A stretch of DNA of 64,000 nucleotides from Arctopsyche grandis (taxonomy: Eukaryota > Arthropoda > Insecta > Trichoptera > Hydropsychidae). The notes under the pieces were generated by a model, which had not been told where the DNA came from, did not search any database, and worked only from the letters and a program-made list of their open reading frames with translations. The position numbers and the translations under genes were made by a program. The stretch lies in assembly GCF_051622035.1 (NCBI RefSeq), contig NC_135356.1:17411685-17475684 (forward strand), in the 5' to 3' direction. Positions 29,700 to 43,164 of this stretch are shown one piece after another (the stretch's first letter is position 1; every line of letters begins with the position of its first letter).

Positions 29700-30828
29700 G
29701 TGAGTGAATACAAGTTAGCGCAACAACAAGCAAAATTCAATGCGCAAAAAATGTCACAAAAGTGCATTCGATACACTATACATACATATACATATGAAAA
29801 GGAAGGGCGCTGCAATGAAAGTGCATTTAAACGAACATAATTATGCTCACCCGCTGCGATTAGCGTGTATTATATTATGTAGAAAGTGTGTAGAAAAATT
29901 ATGCGAATGCATTTGTGATATGGGTGCATCAAGTTTGTTATGTCATGGTGGTTGATATTCGCATAGTATATAGATAGTGATTTTTAATAATATTCAAATA
30001 TGGGTACGATAATGTTTACTGTCATATTCGATCGGCGTGTGTATGTGAGTGTGTTTGTGTTTTATATTCGAGGTGAAAGAATGTCGTGTTTACACCGACG
30101 ATAAGGAGATTCGATAAGTGTTCCTAATCAGAATTAGAATGTGTCGGAGATATGAAAAGTGAGTGAGTGCCTTTCTTTTCGTGAGGAAAGAGTCGTGAAA
30201 GTTCATCGATTTATTGATTTTGGCCACGCTGATCTCATAAACATACCCGGGTATACGTGTTTTGTGCGGACCATTGCGTAACCTGTTCATTATTGTTGCT
30301 GCGATAATAAATGATTTGAGACGTGCAAAAGTGTAGGTATACGTATAAACCTATATACGTAAGTATGCATGTACAATGTCCGCTTTCTTTTTTAATGTGT
30401 CACATCTAAATAACGCGACGAAATTATGCTAAAAAAGCACTAATTTGTTGAAAGTAGCCAAAGATGCATAGAAGACGATTTTGCTGTTTCAAGTTATTTT
30501 TGCCAAGGTTAGATATTAAGATCAATGTCGAGTTTATGTACAAGTTTGTTTGCGCAAAAAAAAAATATTCAAGATATAATAATATTATAATTCATGTTAT
30601 GTTGCGTTTTTTTTTTAAAGTTGTTTTCGATTTCAATTCAAATTTTGAATGTTGTATGCGTCACCAGAGCTTAAAATCTTTAAGCTTTTAAAAATCACAT
30701 TCTGAAGTATTTAGTGAGATATTTATAAATATGATATTTTTGTTTTTGTTGTTATGATGTTGAAAAAATCTACAAACGAGCAAATTGTGTCAGTTCGATA
30801 CAAAAAATGCTTAGTAAATTAAGTTTTG
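29700..30828. other. Upstream region of the Trp-repeat gene, unassigned
   Basis: No gene. Promoter elements for the minus-strand gene should lie here or just above 29690. I see no convincing TATA/initiator pair. Short frames at 29740-29955 and 30464-30691 look random. Confidence 0.4.
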
Positions 30829-31048
30829 ACCACTTAATCACCATAAGCGCACCGGTGTGCGCTCTTTCGTGTTTAAGACCATGACTCTTCACAGTGAACT
30901 CTAAAAATATCCTGTGATACTAATGAAAAATAGTCAATATTTTTCCTTAGTTTGTTATATATTCAAGAGGTAGTGTCAAGGGTCGGCACTAAACACAAAC
31001 AATAAAATAATCGAATCGGTTTCTAAAAACGCGTGGCGATTAAGTGGC
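30829..31048. mobile_element. MITE-like inverted-repeat element (~220 bp)
   Basis: Left ACCACTTAATCACC and right inverted GGCGATTAAGTGGC give a ~14-bp terminal repeat. The interior has a CGCACCGGTGTGCG palindrome. Target duplication not resolved. Confidence 0.5.
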
Positions 31049-31226
31049 TAAATATAATTAATTGTTTAGTAAAAAAGTGTGGAGGCATTGATTTGGAATT
31101 AACAAAATATTTAGTAATCCTATATTTACATTTAATAATAATGATCAAGTAGTAGAAGAAACAATATAAAAAGTTTATATATGTACATATGTCTATTGTG
31201 TATGTACATAATTTGTTAAGGCAATA

Positions 31227-31229
<3 letters not shown>

Positions 31230-31282
<53 letters not shown>
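31230..31282. repeat. (TA)n microsatellite
   Basis: About 50 bp of TA repeat. Confidence 0.95.
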
Positions 31283-31287
<5 letters not shown>

Positions 31288-31639
31288 TATGATAAAATAC
31301 GATGGGGTTAATCAAAAAATTCGGAACGACTAAGTTTCATCTCTAAGTTGAGTGTTTTTTTGAAACTTAGATAGGTTCAAATTTAATTTACACTTGTGTG
31401 CGAAAAAATATGGTAAGGATAAAAAAAATTAAATAAAAAAGTACTTATAAAATGATAAAAAGAATCTTGGGGTTTAAATAATTTTTGACTTTTTGGTCTA
31501 AATTGGACGAATTGTCAATGTGTAACAAGTGAGAGACGGATTTATGTATGTATGTTCGGATTTTGAACATTGGATTAGTGGACACTTCCTCACTGCTGTC
31601 GAACACTAGAGTCACGAGGGTCGTGGTATGTTTAAGGGT

Positions 31640-31905
31640 TGTTAGTTTGTAGTGAAATAGTGACTGACCAGAGCGGTCCGCGTGGCGGTCATGGCTGCGG
31701 ACTGTTGTCGCGGCTGTTGCGGCCGCTGCTGCTGCTGGAGCTGGTTAGTCTTTGCTACCAAGGAAAGTGGCCTTATGTAGTCCCCTGGATGGTGGGGCCA
31801 CAACTGCCCCACTACTTTCGCTGCAAGGCCGTGTGCTGCCACTTTCGCTGCAAGGACGCTCGATAACTTCGATTCGAGACGAGGATTACCTCTTCTACAA
31901 CCCTC
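31640..31905. other. GC-rich islet, origin unknown
   Basis: Markedly GC-rich in an AT-rich setting. CTTTCGCTGCAAGG occurs twice (about 31818 and 31840) and GTGGGGCC/GGCCCCAC-type words occur. On the minus strand it lies in a 176-codon open frame (31642-32172) with a QQQQRPQQPRQQ stretch. On the plus strand a CTGCTGCTGCTGGAG run is the same Gln tract. It could be a gag or LTR fragment, or a host exon; no motif decides. Confidence 0.35.
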
Positions 31906-32504
31906 TCGCAACTCAAATTTACTCATATCGACAAAATTCCTCTTCTTTCTGATGGGCAGTTTTTTTAATGGAGTTAGTTGCCTTTTGCTATGGTCAAATA
32001 TGCTATCTGCACTGTGATTGGTATATAAAATTGAGTATTTATTTACAAGATGTAGACATGCATAAAAACAAAGAGTAAATATATAATATATATATACATA
32101 AAATCCGAGTCCAATACAGTACAGATTTTTACAAAGATAAACAAATGAAAAAGATAAATACAAGATAAACAAATGAAAAGGAAAAGAATAAAAGCTATAA
32201 CATGACTAAATAGCACATTGCATAACTAAACTAAAGTGTTAAAATATTGGAAAAAGGTTATAAAATTGAATAGAAGAAGAAATGGATCAATCGGTCAAGA
32301 TTCTCTTGATGTTAGTCCTGAATTAATGTAGGGAAATACCGAACAGATCAACCTCATTCAGCTCCCCGTTAACATACGATAAACACGTTGCAGATAAGAA
32401 TATTTTTGGGAATTAGTATTGAAAGGATTAAGTGAAGAGAGTGCAACGTCTCTAAAATACCTAACTGTTACATTCGAAGTATATTTTCAGTTGAAATATA
32501 TTCC

Positions 32505-33054
32505 AACTCATACTGTACATATGTATGTATATTGCAGTCATGCAAAATAAATCCCTAAAAATAATTTATAATACACCCATATACGTATACTAACTTGAAA
32601 AAACTGCATGCCATATGTAATATTCCGTTTGTTACAGACATTACTAACAAACTAACCAGTAGATTATATGACAGAATCACTAATAACCATACTAAAACAC
32701 TTGTGAAGAGTCTCGGTGATTACAACAAAATGTCAATACCCTTCAGGTATATACTACACAGATTACCTAAACACAATCTGCTTCAGGTCATCGACTTTAG
32801 ATTAATAATATTATGTATTAAATGTATTATGTGCTTTTAATTAATATTATGTATTAAATGTATTATGTGCATTTATAAAAATTATAAAAAGGTTTTTGAT
32901 ATTATAATAATATAATACTATGATTAGTAACCAAATTAAATTAAAATTGTAAAATAGAAAATTATCAGAAGATCAGTAGCTATTAAAATAAATATAAGAT
33001 GTATTGTGAACATAATTTCGTAATAATAAAAAGCATTTAAAAATCAAAGCTACA
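32505..33054 (+). mobile_element. Jockey-like LINE 3' end, degenerate
   Basis: The C-terminus of a jockey-type ORF2 is recognisable: LKKLHAICNIPFVTDITNKL, then SRLYDRITNNHTKTL, KSLGDYN and SIPFRY (32592-32755). One frameshift lies upstream near 32580 (QNKSLKIIYNTPIYV). An AT-rich 3' UTR ends near AAGCATTTAAAAATCAAAG. A second copy of this tail lies at 16604-16996. Confidence 0.78.
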
Positions 33055-34385
33055 GTGTTAAATCTATTTAGTGGATTGTGCATTGATAAACCGCAGAAAG
33101 TGCAGAATAGAGCAATGCGTGTAATTTTGAATGTGAGAAAACGTAAGAACGTTAGAAGTATGTTAGATGAATTGAAATGGTTGGATATTAGAAATAGTCT
33201 TAAATTAAGCACTTTAAAATTTGTATATAAGCTAGATAAGAATCTATTACCCAAATATTTTAATAATTACATAGTTAGGGATAGATATATACAATGTATG
33301 TACATACATAATCATAAAAGTAGAAATAGGAATAATTTAATTATAGGTAGAGCTAAGAAAACAAAAACTGCAGGAGGTGTTTTCCACGGTTCTAGCATAC
33401 TTACTCTATGAACACATACCCCTCGGACACATACCCCCGGTTAAAAACCCTCTAGACATTAACCCCCCCATGTAAAAAACCCCCTCCCCCCGTCAAGGAT
33501 AAAATTGTTTTATAAAAATTGACAGTATCTTTAATAAAAAGTCAGTATTAATTCTAATTTATTTCAGCCAGAAAAATACAGATTCAGAAATACAGATATT
33601 AATAATACATATATCAGATTCTTTATAAATAATAAATAATCAATAACAATAATTTAAAATTTACAAAGCTCCAAAATCAATTGTATTTTAATATCTTTTT
33701 CTTTTCCTTTTCTCGATTTTACAAATTCCATCATGGATAGTCTAAAAATATTTAAAATATAATAATAATATATGTATACTTCTATTAAAATTTACTTTCA
33801 ATACCACAGAACGCAAACGCTAACTGGTGACTAAAAGTCTTTTAAATTCATATTTATTCTATTTACAACAATAAATTTAAATTAAATATTGTATATAAAT
33901 TGAAATTCAATATGCTAGAGCATTCTACACTCAATTTATTATTATTTATTACTTTACTTTATTATTAATTATTTATTTCTATTTTTACACAATTTTTATC
34001 CATGGCGGGGTTATTTGCACGGGGGGGGGGGGGGGGGGTTAATGTCCAGGGGTTTTTTGGCTTGGGGGAAGTGTCCGGATACCCTTTTCCACAGAGGTGT
34101 TAAAATATATAATGCCCTTACTGAAAGCATTAGAGGTGCTAGTACCATTGGTGCTTTCTTGAGTGGTGTTAATGGATACCTCAGTGAAAGGTGATGTAAT
34201 TATATGTATATTTAAGTTTAATAAAATGAAATGTTAAGAATTATATTATATCATTTTAGGGTCACTAATTATAGTTTTGTTAATTTTGTAAGTATGTTAT
34301 ATTATAGTTATTAGTTTTAGTTTAAAATTTTTAATTGATAAATATTCATTAACAATTTGCTATTTAACAATAATAAATAAACTGG
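33055..34385 (+). mobile_element. CR1/jockey-like LINE 3' end split by a MITE
   Basis: ORF2 C-terminal motif KPQKVQNRAMRVILNVRKRK, then LDELKWLDIRNSLKLSTLKF and NLLPKYFNNYI (33085-33290). It is interrupted at 33388. The same frame resumes after 34092 as RGVKIYNALTESIRGASTIG, then AFLSGVNGYLSER and a stop. The 3' UTR ends with an AATAATAAATAAA tail near 34380. 5'-truncated, directly abutting the preceding LINE tail. Confidence 0.82.
33388..34084. mobile_element. C/G-rich-ended MITE (697 bp) inserted in the LINE
   Basis: Flanked by TTTTCCAC at 33380-33387 and 34085-34092 (8 bp). Ends carry inverted blocks: GGACACATACCCCCGG and GACATTAACCCCCC on the left, GGGGGGTTAATGTCC and GGGGGAAGTGTCCGG on the right. 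The right block has an uninterrupted G18 (34021-34038). About 500 bp of AT-rich filler lies between. The left inverted block begins roughly 25 bp inside the junction, so exact ends are uncertain. Confidence 0.75.
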
Positions 34386-34389
34386 CGTT

Positions 34390-34917
34390 TTAGGTCATTC
34401 ATCGCAGTCGAATCTGCGGGCTGGGGTGTCGGGAGGGCTGAAGGAACGTAACGAGCCGTATTCTGGAAGTAAGAAGGAAGGAAAGTCACGACCTTCAGAC
34501 ATGAGGAAATCGACGAAGAAGAAGGTCATTCATATACGAATTCAACTAGTAAATTACATTTCTACAATCACAAATACACTTTCAACGATGTGCGCCAGTT
34601 GTATTCAGTCAGCTCTGATGTTATTACGAATGCTTTAGAATTCAATAACGCGCTAATATTTGCTGCGTATTACGAATTGTACTGTATTGCGATAACTCTA
34701 AGAATGTGTTCAAAACAAAAAAAAAGTGACTTTCCAACTCAATTTAATAGTCGAGTGACGTTTTCACGAAAATATAACCTCTCCATCTAGCCTGGTACCA
34801 ACTTAAAGTTGATCAGTATTTTCAGTAATTCGCCATATGAATCAACTTACGTAGGTGAGACGAAATGTATTCCAACTAGTCAAAATCTATTACAACTGGA
34901 AGATACACTTCAACTGT

Positions 34918-34918
<1 letters not shown>
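34390..34918. other. Unassigned stretch
   Basis: Starts just after the LINE tail. Nothing recognised. Short frames (34426-34638, 34590-34790) look random. Confidence 0.45.

Positions 34919-35006
<88 letters not shown>
34919..35006. repeat. (TA)n microsatellite at the RTE 3' end
   Basis: About 88 bp of TA repeat adjoining the ATG-repeat tail of the RTE element. Confidence 0.95.
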
Positions 35007-37006
<2,000 letters not shown>

Positions 37007-37009
37007 ACA

Positions 37010-39174
37010 AGTTGCGGAATAGGTCCCTTACTACTGAATTTTGATAAATATCTTATTTATTACGTTGGAATCAAATATATTATATTTCTGAGCTTTTTCT
37101 CTTACTACCTCTCAAATAGTTCTATTATAATAAGAAAATTATTAAATATATATTAACAACAAAAATGTGTGAAATAGATAACTGCACCGTACATTGTGAA
37201 CAACAAAAAGCTTAAAATAAAAATTAATTATGAATTTCGATATAAATTATTATTAAATTATGAGCTTTAAAATTGTATTGGGTGAATGTGAGTTATTATG
37301 ATGTATGGAGGAGTACGCTTTTTTCATAAAGTTTTTATATATTTTTCTTAGATATAATTCGAGGTCTGTGATATAATTCGATATAAGGACCTGTGATATA
37401 ATTCGAGGTCTTTTTGCACAGTTAATTTTTATTGTTCTACGTTTGATTTTCAAACTTGTTCACCAGCGCGAAAATTGTCGGTACTGTTGAGGCAGTTTGA
37501 TTGTCATGAAATCTCTTAAACGCGTAAAAATTATATCAGGTAAGTCTTGTTTTCATGTATGTACTTTTCAATTATTTTAGTACTTTTTGTGATAGCATTC
37601 TAGGCCTTCCTGTGCGATTCTTGTCTCTAACTTATTCTTACTTTTCAAACTTGTTCGCTATGCATAAATTATTGATTCTGATGGGTTAGTTCGTATGCCA
37701 TAAAATCTCATAAATCCTTTTATGTACAAGCATTTATTGATCTACTATTTTGCTGAAACAAGATTACAAAAATAAATTATATTTTTTTTAATATACTCAA
37801 TGAATTCTTGCCACACTTTGTACATACATACATACATATGTATATAGCATTATGGTTTTAAATTTTTTATTTACTTTTTGGGAATTTCTAGAGAAATTGT
37901 TGAATTTTATAATGGAAAGGTTCAAAGTAAATACAAATACCAAAATTTGTAAAAAAAAAACAAAAAAAGTAACAAATACCAAAATTTGTCAAATGAATTT
38001 TGAAAACGAATATCGGATTTTTGTTGAACTTAAAAAGCATATCTTGAAAATGAAAAGGCAATGACTGAATGTTTTTATGATCAGCGTTGGAGGACAAGAA
38101 TTAATTCTAACATAACTCCGAAAATCGTACTAAATAAATATTACATAATCATAATTTATTTCAGTGATTATTGGAATTGACAACTACCAGAATTGTTAAC
38201 TTAATATTCTGTTGAAAAATAATGGGGTTGTAGTATAATAAGATTAAATATTAGAAATGTTTAAACTACATGTAGGTGCATAGCTGCATAACATTTAGCT
38301 ACATATGTATGTACGTATATACATATGTATATTATATGTGTATGCGAATCAAATGCTTTTTGCATAACAGCTGGAGGCTATATACAGATTGTATACTAAT
38401 TGTATACTATGGAAATTTTAAAAGAGTTGGAGAAGGAATATTTTTTTTAAATTTGTATTTATCGGTAAATATCGAACGTCTTTTCTAAAAACGGATTCGG
38501 TATTCCGATTTCCGTAGATTTTTATTGAATTATAAATAAGTTATTATTATATTTTACGAGTCTATTTGTCTACCTTTGATTATATTGTCTTTTTGAATAA
38601 TTTTTGTAACAAATGCCGTAATATGCTGTATGTACATACATACATATGTATATCAGCTCGCTATATATTCATCCTGGGTCCCGTGCTTGTGTTCCTATTT
38701 CAACTGCTTTGTTACGGCACTGATCGTGACTACCTGTTAAATAATAGAATATCTTTTGATACTGTTGAAATTCAAGTCTCTTTAGAAAATGAATGGAACA
38801 AACAACACTTTTTTGAACTACATATGTAAGTGGCTCTGTGACACTCTTTTATTTACATACGTAATATTTTAGAGAGTTACCACCTAATTATGTGTAATAG
38901 GTACAGGTAATGATTTATTGATATTGTATAATATAATTGCAATTAATTAGAGGGACAATATACGTAAAAATTATCATTTTTCATAATTGTACCCTGGTTT
39001 ATTGATTTTTAATCTTTTCAAGTTCTATTGGTTATAATTCTACTAGTGTTTTGGTTGTTGACAATTATAGCATGTGGACTCGTGCTCTAAAGATGCGATG
39101 TGACTTTTGACTTAATTTGTAAGTTTTGTGCTTCACCGCGCGTTGAAGTTTCACTTTTCAGGTATTGTGTACTT
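37010..39174. other. AT-rich stretch with small tandem repeats
   Basis: No gene. GTGATATAATTCGAGGTC-type words repeat three times at about 37348-37412. ACAAATACCAAAATTTGT occurs twice (about 37934 and 37974) and is itself partly palindromic. Frame 38566-38829 has no family resemblance. Confidence 0.5.
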
Positions 39175-39966
39175 GTGGTTTTACTCGGCTTCACTCGGTA
39201 TTTTTAATATAGACAGCTTAAACACGGCAAAACAGTCTAATAGTAAACATTAATTTGTTTTTTTTATTAAATTTATTTGAATCGAAAAAAAATAATTTTC
39301 GACGATATCGATGTCGTCGTCATAGAAACTTTGATATGTTTTCGATGCTCCCAACAAACCTTACAAAGTCTCTTTCGAAATTATACATATATAAAGACGT
39401 GATTTTGGCCGGCTTCGCTCGGTATTTGTAATATAAACAACTTAAACATGGCAAAACAATCTAATAGTAAACATTCATTTGTTTTTTTATTAAATTTATT
39501 TGAATCGAAAAAAAAATAATATTCAACGATATCGATATCGTGGTCATAGAAACTTTGATTTGTTTCCGATGCTCCCAAAAAACTTTTAAGCCTTACATAC
39601 ATACAAATTTTCTTTCCAAATTATATATTAGATATGTATGTATTTTATTTTGTACTAGTTGTTTTACCCGGCTTCGCTCAGTATTTAAATCAGTTCGCTT
39701 ATTTCATATAATTTGTTTTATTAGTTTGTTTTATTACTAATTGTTTTACCTGGCTTCGCTCATTATTTGTAATATAAATAGCCTAAACATGGCGAATCTA
39801 ATAGTAAATATTCATTTGTTTTTTTATTAAATTTATTTGAATCTAAAAAAAAATAATATTCAACCAATCGAATCGTCGACATAGAAGATTTGACTTGTTT
39901 TGTTCCCAAACCAATGACATATGTACATTGTACATACAAAGTCTCTTTCGAAATTATATATTAGAT
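39175..39966 (-). mobile_element. Cluster of four Helitron-like family 1 copies
   Basis: Minus-strand copies at about 39178-39395, 39407-39633, 39655-39690 (3' end only) and 39737-39966, head to tail. Each begins (plus strand) with the GTTTTACCCGGCTTCGCTC-type end. Full ones finish with AGTCTCTTTCGAAATTATA and TATTAGA. Interiors share ATAGAAACTTTGA and GATATCGA words. The third is preceded by ACTAGTTG, matching the A/T insertion preference of Helitrons. Confidence 0.7.
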
Positions 39967-40573
39967 GTTGTTTAACATTGAAAGGCCAACGATTAATTTC
40001 AAATGAAAAGATGATACACAGAAAAGTCTTTCGAAACATCTAAATCTACTTAGTCAGGTGGAAATGACGTTGAGTGACAGATGGCCTTGCGTGGAGTGCG
40101 GGAGCAAGGGCCGTTGCACGCGTGGTCCCTTTAACTCCCACGTGTACCTTTTGCATTTTTATTCTCATTTCTATTTGGGAGTCATCAATCAAGCTGACCT
40201 CTGATTTTCTACACTCGTCACTTTCGTTTTCCTAGTACGATTACATACATACATACAGACATATATATGTACATACATATACTCAACGAATATGTAGCCT
40301 GAAAGCCGACATTGCGCAACCGCAACACTGATTCTTTGATCGCCCCGATTTCACATGCTGATATTACTTACTAGCACCTACAGCTAGTTTTCTTTGGCTG
40401 TTAAAAATAGCCATAAATGATGGTTACTTTTCACATGAACGACTTTAAGTAATGATTTCTTTGAAAGCCGTAATGTGCCATTAATCCTTTGTGGTCGGAG
40501 CGTCATTTGGGCTTAGGTATTTAGCTTTGACAATATAAGCGGATCTTGTCGGCTTAGCTAATTTCCTTAGTAT
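39967..40573. other. Unassigned stretch
   Basis: A slightly GC-richer patch at 40080-40145 (GGAGTGCGGGAGCAAGG) has no recognised coding or repeat identity. Confidence 0.4.
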
Positions 40574-40924
40574 TGTTACGTACGCCGTGGATTGAGCGAA
40601 TTGTACTTAGACCACCGGATATCTGTTATCGGTTAACTAAATGCATGCACTTACTTCCAAAGATTATATCTGGACTCTAAGTGCATTTAGGCTAAACAAT
40701 GAAGATCCAATGTCTTGGAAATACATATCCGAATACGTGACTATACAACAGGTAAACAGATTAGGCGTCCTGAGAGATCTACCCTTTATAAGGCGGTACG
40801 TAGGCGATATAATTGATTCTGGACGGAGCAGTGACAGTGTGTGTAACTCCTTAATCATCAATAAATGCTGTGAAACGACTGTTGGCCTTTAACTTGGATC
40901 CTCCACCCACCCCCGTACGCAACA
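40574..40924 (+). mobile_element. Solo LTR (351 bp)
   Basis: Starts TGTTACGTACG and ends CGTACGCAACA (inverted ends, one mismatch). Flanked by a perfect 4-bp duplication GTAT (40570-40573 and 40925-40928). It has TTTATAAGG (about 40785) as a TATA-like box and ATCAATAAATG (about 40857) as a polyadenylation signal. No second LTR or internal region is nearby, so it is the product of LTR-LTR recombination. Probably Ty3-type (inferred). The 83-codon frame inside is not a gene. Confidence 0.82.
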
Positions 40925-40928
40925 GTAT

Positions 40929-41654
40929 ATTTTATAAAATAATTAATATTCAGATGTTTTTTTATAAAATGCGTACATACATACATAGTATATAAATACA
41001 AATGTTTGCTTTGTAGAAACCTAATGTGTAATATAGTTAGTAACTAGCGCGGGTGTGACTTGTTGTAATTTATCTTGTTACTATTGGACACACGCTACTT
41101 AAAAATCATGTCAACGGTTGCAATAGTCTTTGTTTGAGTTTCGGTAATGTTATATTATATAACGGTGGGCATTCTCACGCTAATGTGCATCATTACGTTT
41201 GGCCTGGACCCTGTCAAACCTGTACGCGACCGGACATTTTCGCTTTTATGTAACGGGGTCGTTTTGGACCCGCGGACAAGTTCCGCTAATTAAATTTCAC
41301 ATTGGCGGTTCAACTACCAAGAAACTTAAAAGAGATCCATATCCATTTTCTAATTCCGACGAGGTTGATTTACATGTATGTCCGTTCTATTATGTAACTG
41401 TTATCGTATTCGACTTTAATCGAACGAATGTTAATGCGGTTCTATCGAGTGGAAGCTATTCTGTTCAAGGTTTTCGAATTATTTTTGTTTGGGTTTTCAA
41501 ACATACATATGTACATACTTATTCAAATATTAAAAAATTTCATGCACTATTTTCTTATTTTAAATAAATTAATAAAATAAGTAATTTGTTGCTGATTTGG
41601 ATCTGTAACCACTTCAATTTAATGCCTACTGTTTAAATGTCCATATGTACATAT
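40929..41654. other. Unassigned stretch
   Basis: Contains a GC-richer patch (41195-41290) within a 122-codon frame (41199-41567). No recognised family, signal or splice context. Left uncalled. Confidence 0.4.
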
Positions 41655-42224
41655 ATGTTTCAGTGAAATCATATTAACACTGACGCTTCAGTGAATATAT
41701 GTATATCTAATTACACATTCACTGGATATTGTTATATTTTCACTGATTCCTATTAATGAAATTACTAGGAAGAATTTTTGACAGTTGAATAATAGTGAAA
41801 TACCAATTTAAGATTATTTTATAGAATGCTTTATGATACAATAATTAATTGATATTATGTAGGTATCTACTTTTAAAAAGTTTCTGTTTACGACGACCCA
41901 AATGACGCTTTTATATTCACCCCAAACTGAATGATACACACGTATTGTCGTCGAAATAGAAGAATACTTTATTTTCATTTAACATTTTGAGTTCACTTAT
42001 TTCTAAAATTTCTAAGAACTAGTTTTAATAATAAATAAAACTTAAGTTATAAAAAAACACTTTGCTTTGTTAATATTTCTCAATTTATTGAATTATAAAT
42101 CTATTGTTAATTCTATTTGTCAATTATATTTTTTAATTCCATCTCATTTTTAAGTACATCAGTACTTACTACTTGAGCCAGTGAAATTATAAGTTCACAA
42201 ACTATAACAATATCACTGTAACAT
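41655..42224. mobile_element. CAGTGAAAT MITE, copy 3 (570 bp)
   Basis: Ends ATGTTTCAGTGAAATC and (inverted) ATATCACTGTAACAT. The interior matches copy 1 (CACCCCAAACTGAATGA; TTTCATTTAACATTTTGAG). The longest copy and probably closest to the full-length form. Confidence 0.75.
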
Positions 42225-42546
42225 ATACATATGTATGTACATACATATCTACCTAAAACTGAAATATTAAACTATTGGTAAATATAAGAATATTAATACG
42301 TTGCTATTTAATAATAACTACTTATATATTTTTATTGATAAAAGAGCAAAAGATTAAATTTTATTTTAAAAACTACATTTGTACATACATACATATGTAT
42401 CGGTTGAAAGTGGAAAGTATCCTGCTTTACACCAAGTTCCAAAGCTCAGGTAGTGTTGATGAAATATGCTGTAATATTTTTGTTGTTTCAGTGAAATATC
42501 ATAGATATTACATATATGTACGTTGATGCCTACAAATAGTCATAAG

Positions 42547-42686
42547 CAAAGATCGGTGTTGGAACGATACTTTTGGCATCAAAAATGGTTCACTATTGCC
42601 AACCATGCTTTTTAACTCTCTTGCTTTGTATATTAATGGAGCGGTCTATTGTTATTTGACAAGCACCTAGACAACGCCGAAGACTA
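42547..42686 (+). mobile_element. MITE relative with ATGGTTCACTATTG core (140 bp)
   Basis: Starts CAAAGATCGGTGTTGG and ends AACGCCGAAGACTA, like 10176-10328 at the right end. Flanks GTCATAAG and GTCATTAC (6 of 8). Confidence 0.6.
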
Positions 42687-42694
42687 GTCATTAC

Positions 42695-42841
42695 TAAGGA
42701 TCAGCGCCAGAGTATTTTTGCCAAAAAAAATGGGTTCACCATTGTCAATTTATATTGTAAACCTTTTTTTTTCTCTAGCTTTGCAGGACAATAGTAATCA
42801 ACCCTCTTTCCTGGGAAACAGAACCCAAGCGCTGAAGTCTG
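42695..42841 (+). mobile_element. TAA...CTG MITE relative (147 bp)
   Basis: Starts TAAGGATCAGCGCCAG and ends GCGCTGAAGTCTG. Flanks GTCATTAC and GTCATAAC (7 of 8). Confidence 0.65.
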
Positions 42842-42849
42842 GTCATAAC

Positions 42850-43015
42850 TAGGCTACGGATAGAGACAGCGCTTTTTCCAGGAATTGGGGCGGTTTGGCT
42901 CTATTTACAAAAGCTAGAGTACAAAAAAAAAGGTTGGGCGAACCTTTTACAATAATTGAACAATAGCATTTACAACAATTGAACAATAAACGGCGCGCTG
43001 TGGATCCGGCCACTA
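42850..43015 (+). mobile_element. TAG...CTA MITE, long type (166 bp)
   Basis: Starts TAGGCTACGGATAGAGAC and ends GGATCCGGCCACTA. Perfect duplication GTCATAAC at 42842-42849 and 43016-43023. Close to the copies at 13144 and 6136. Confidence 0.85.
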
Positions 43016-43023
43016 GTCATAAC

Positions 43024-43156
43024 TAAAGAGCGGACCCAGAGCGCGCTGTTCATTGTTCACATGTTGTAAATGCATTGTTAAAGGTTTGCCGAACCTTTTT
43101 TACAAAGCATTTACAATAATGGAACAATAGACGGCGCGCTTCCGGTCCTACCTGTA
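43024..43156 (+). mobile_element. TAA...GTA MITE relative (133 bp)
   Basis: Starts TAAAGAGCGGACCCAGAG and ends GGTCCTACCTGTA. The core TAAAGGTTTGCCGAACC is the family hairpin, inverted. Perfect duplication GTCATAAC at 43016-43023 and 43157-43164. Confidence 0.8.
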
Positions 43157-43164
43157 GTCATAAC

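Larger units (their letters stand above)
42539..43164. repeat. Array 3 of four TAG...CTA-type MITEs
   Basis: Four elements (42547-42686, 42695-42841, 42850-43015, 43024-43156) are chained through GTCATAAG, GTCATTAC, GTCATAAC, GTCATAAC, GTCATAAC. Each junction holds a single 8-mer. The 8-mer is the reverse complement of the array 1 target. Confidence 0.85.

Noticed and set aside
40641..40892. 83-codon frame
   Set aside because: Falls wholly inside the solo LTR and spans its TATA-like and polyadenylation regions.
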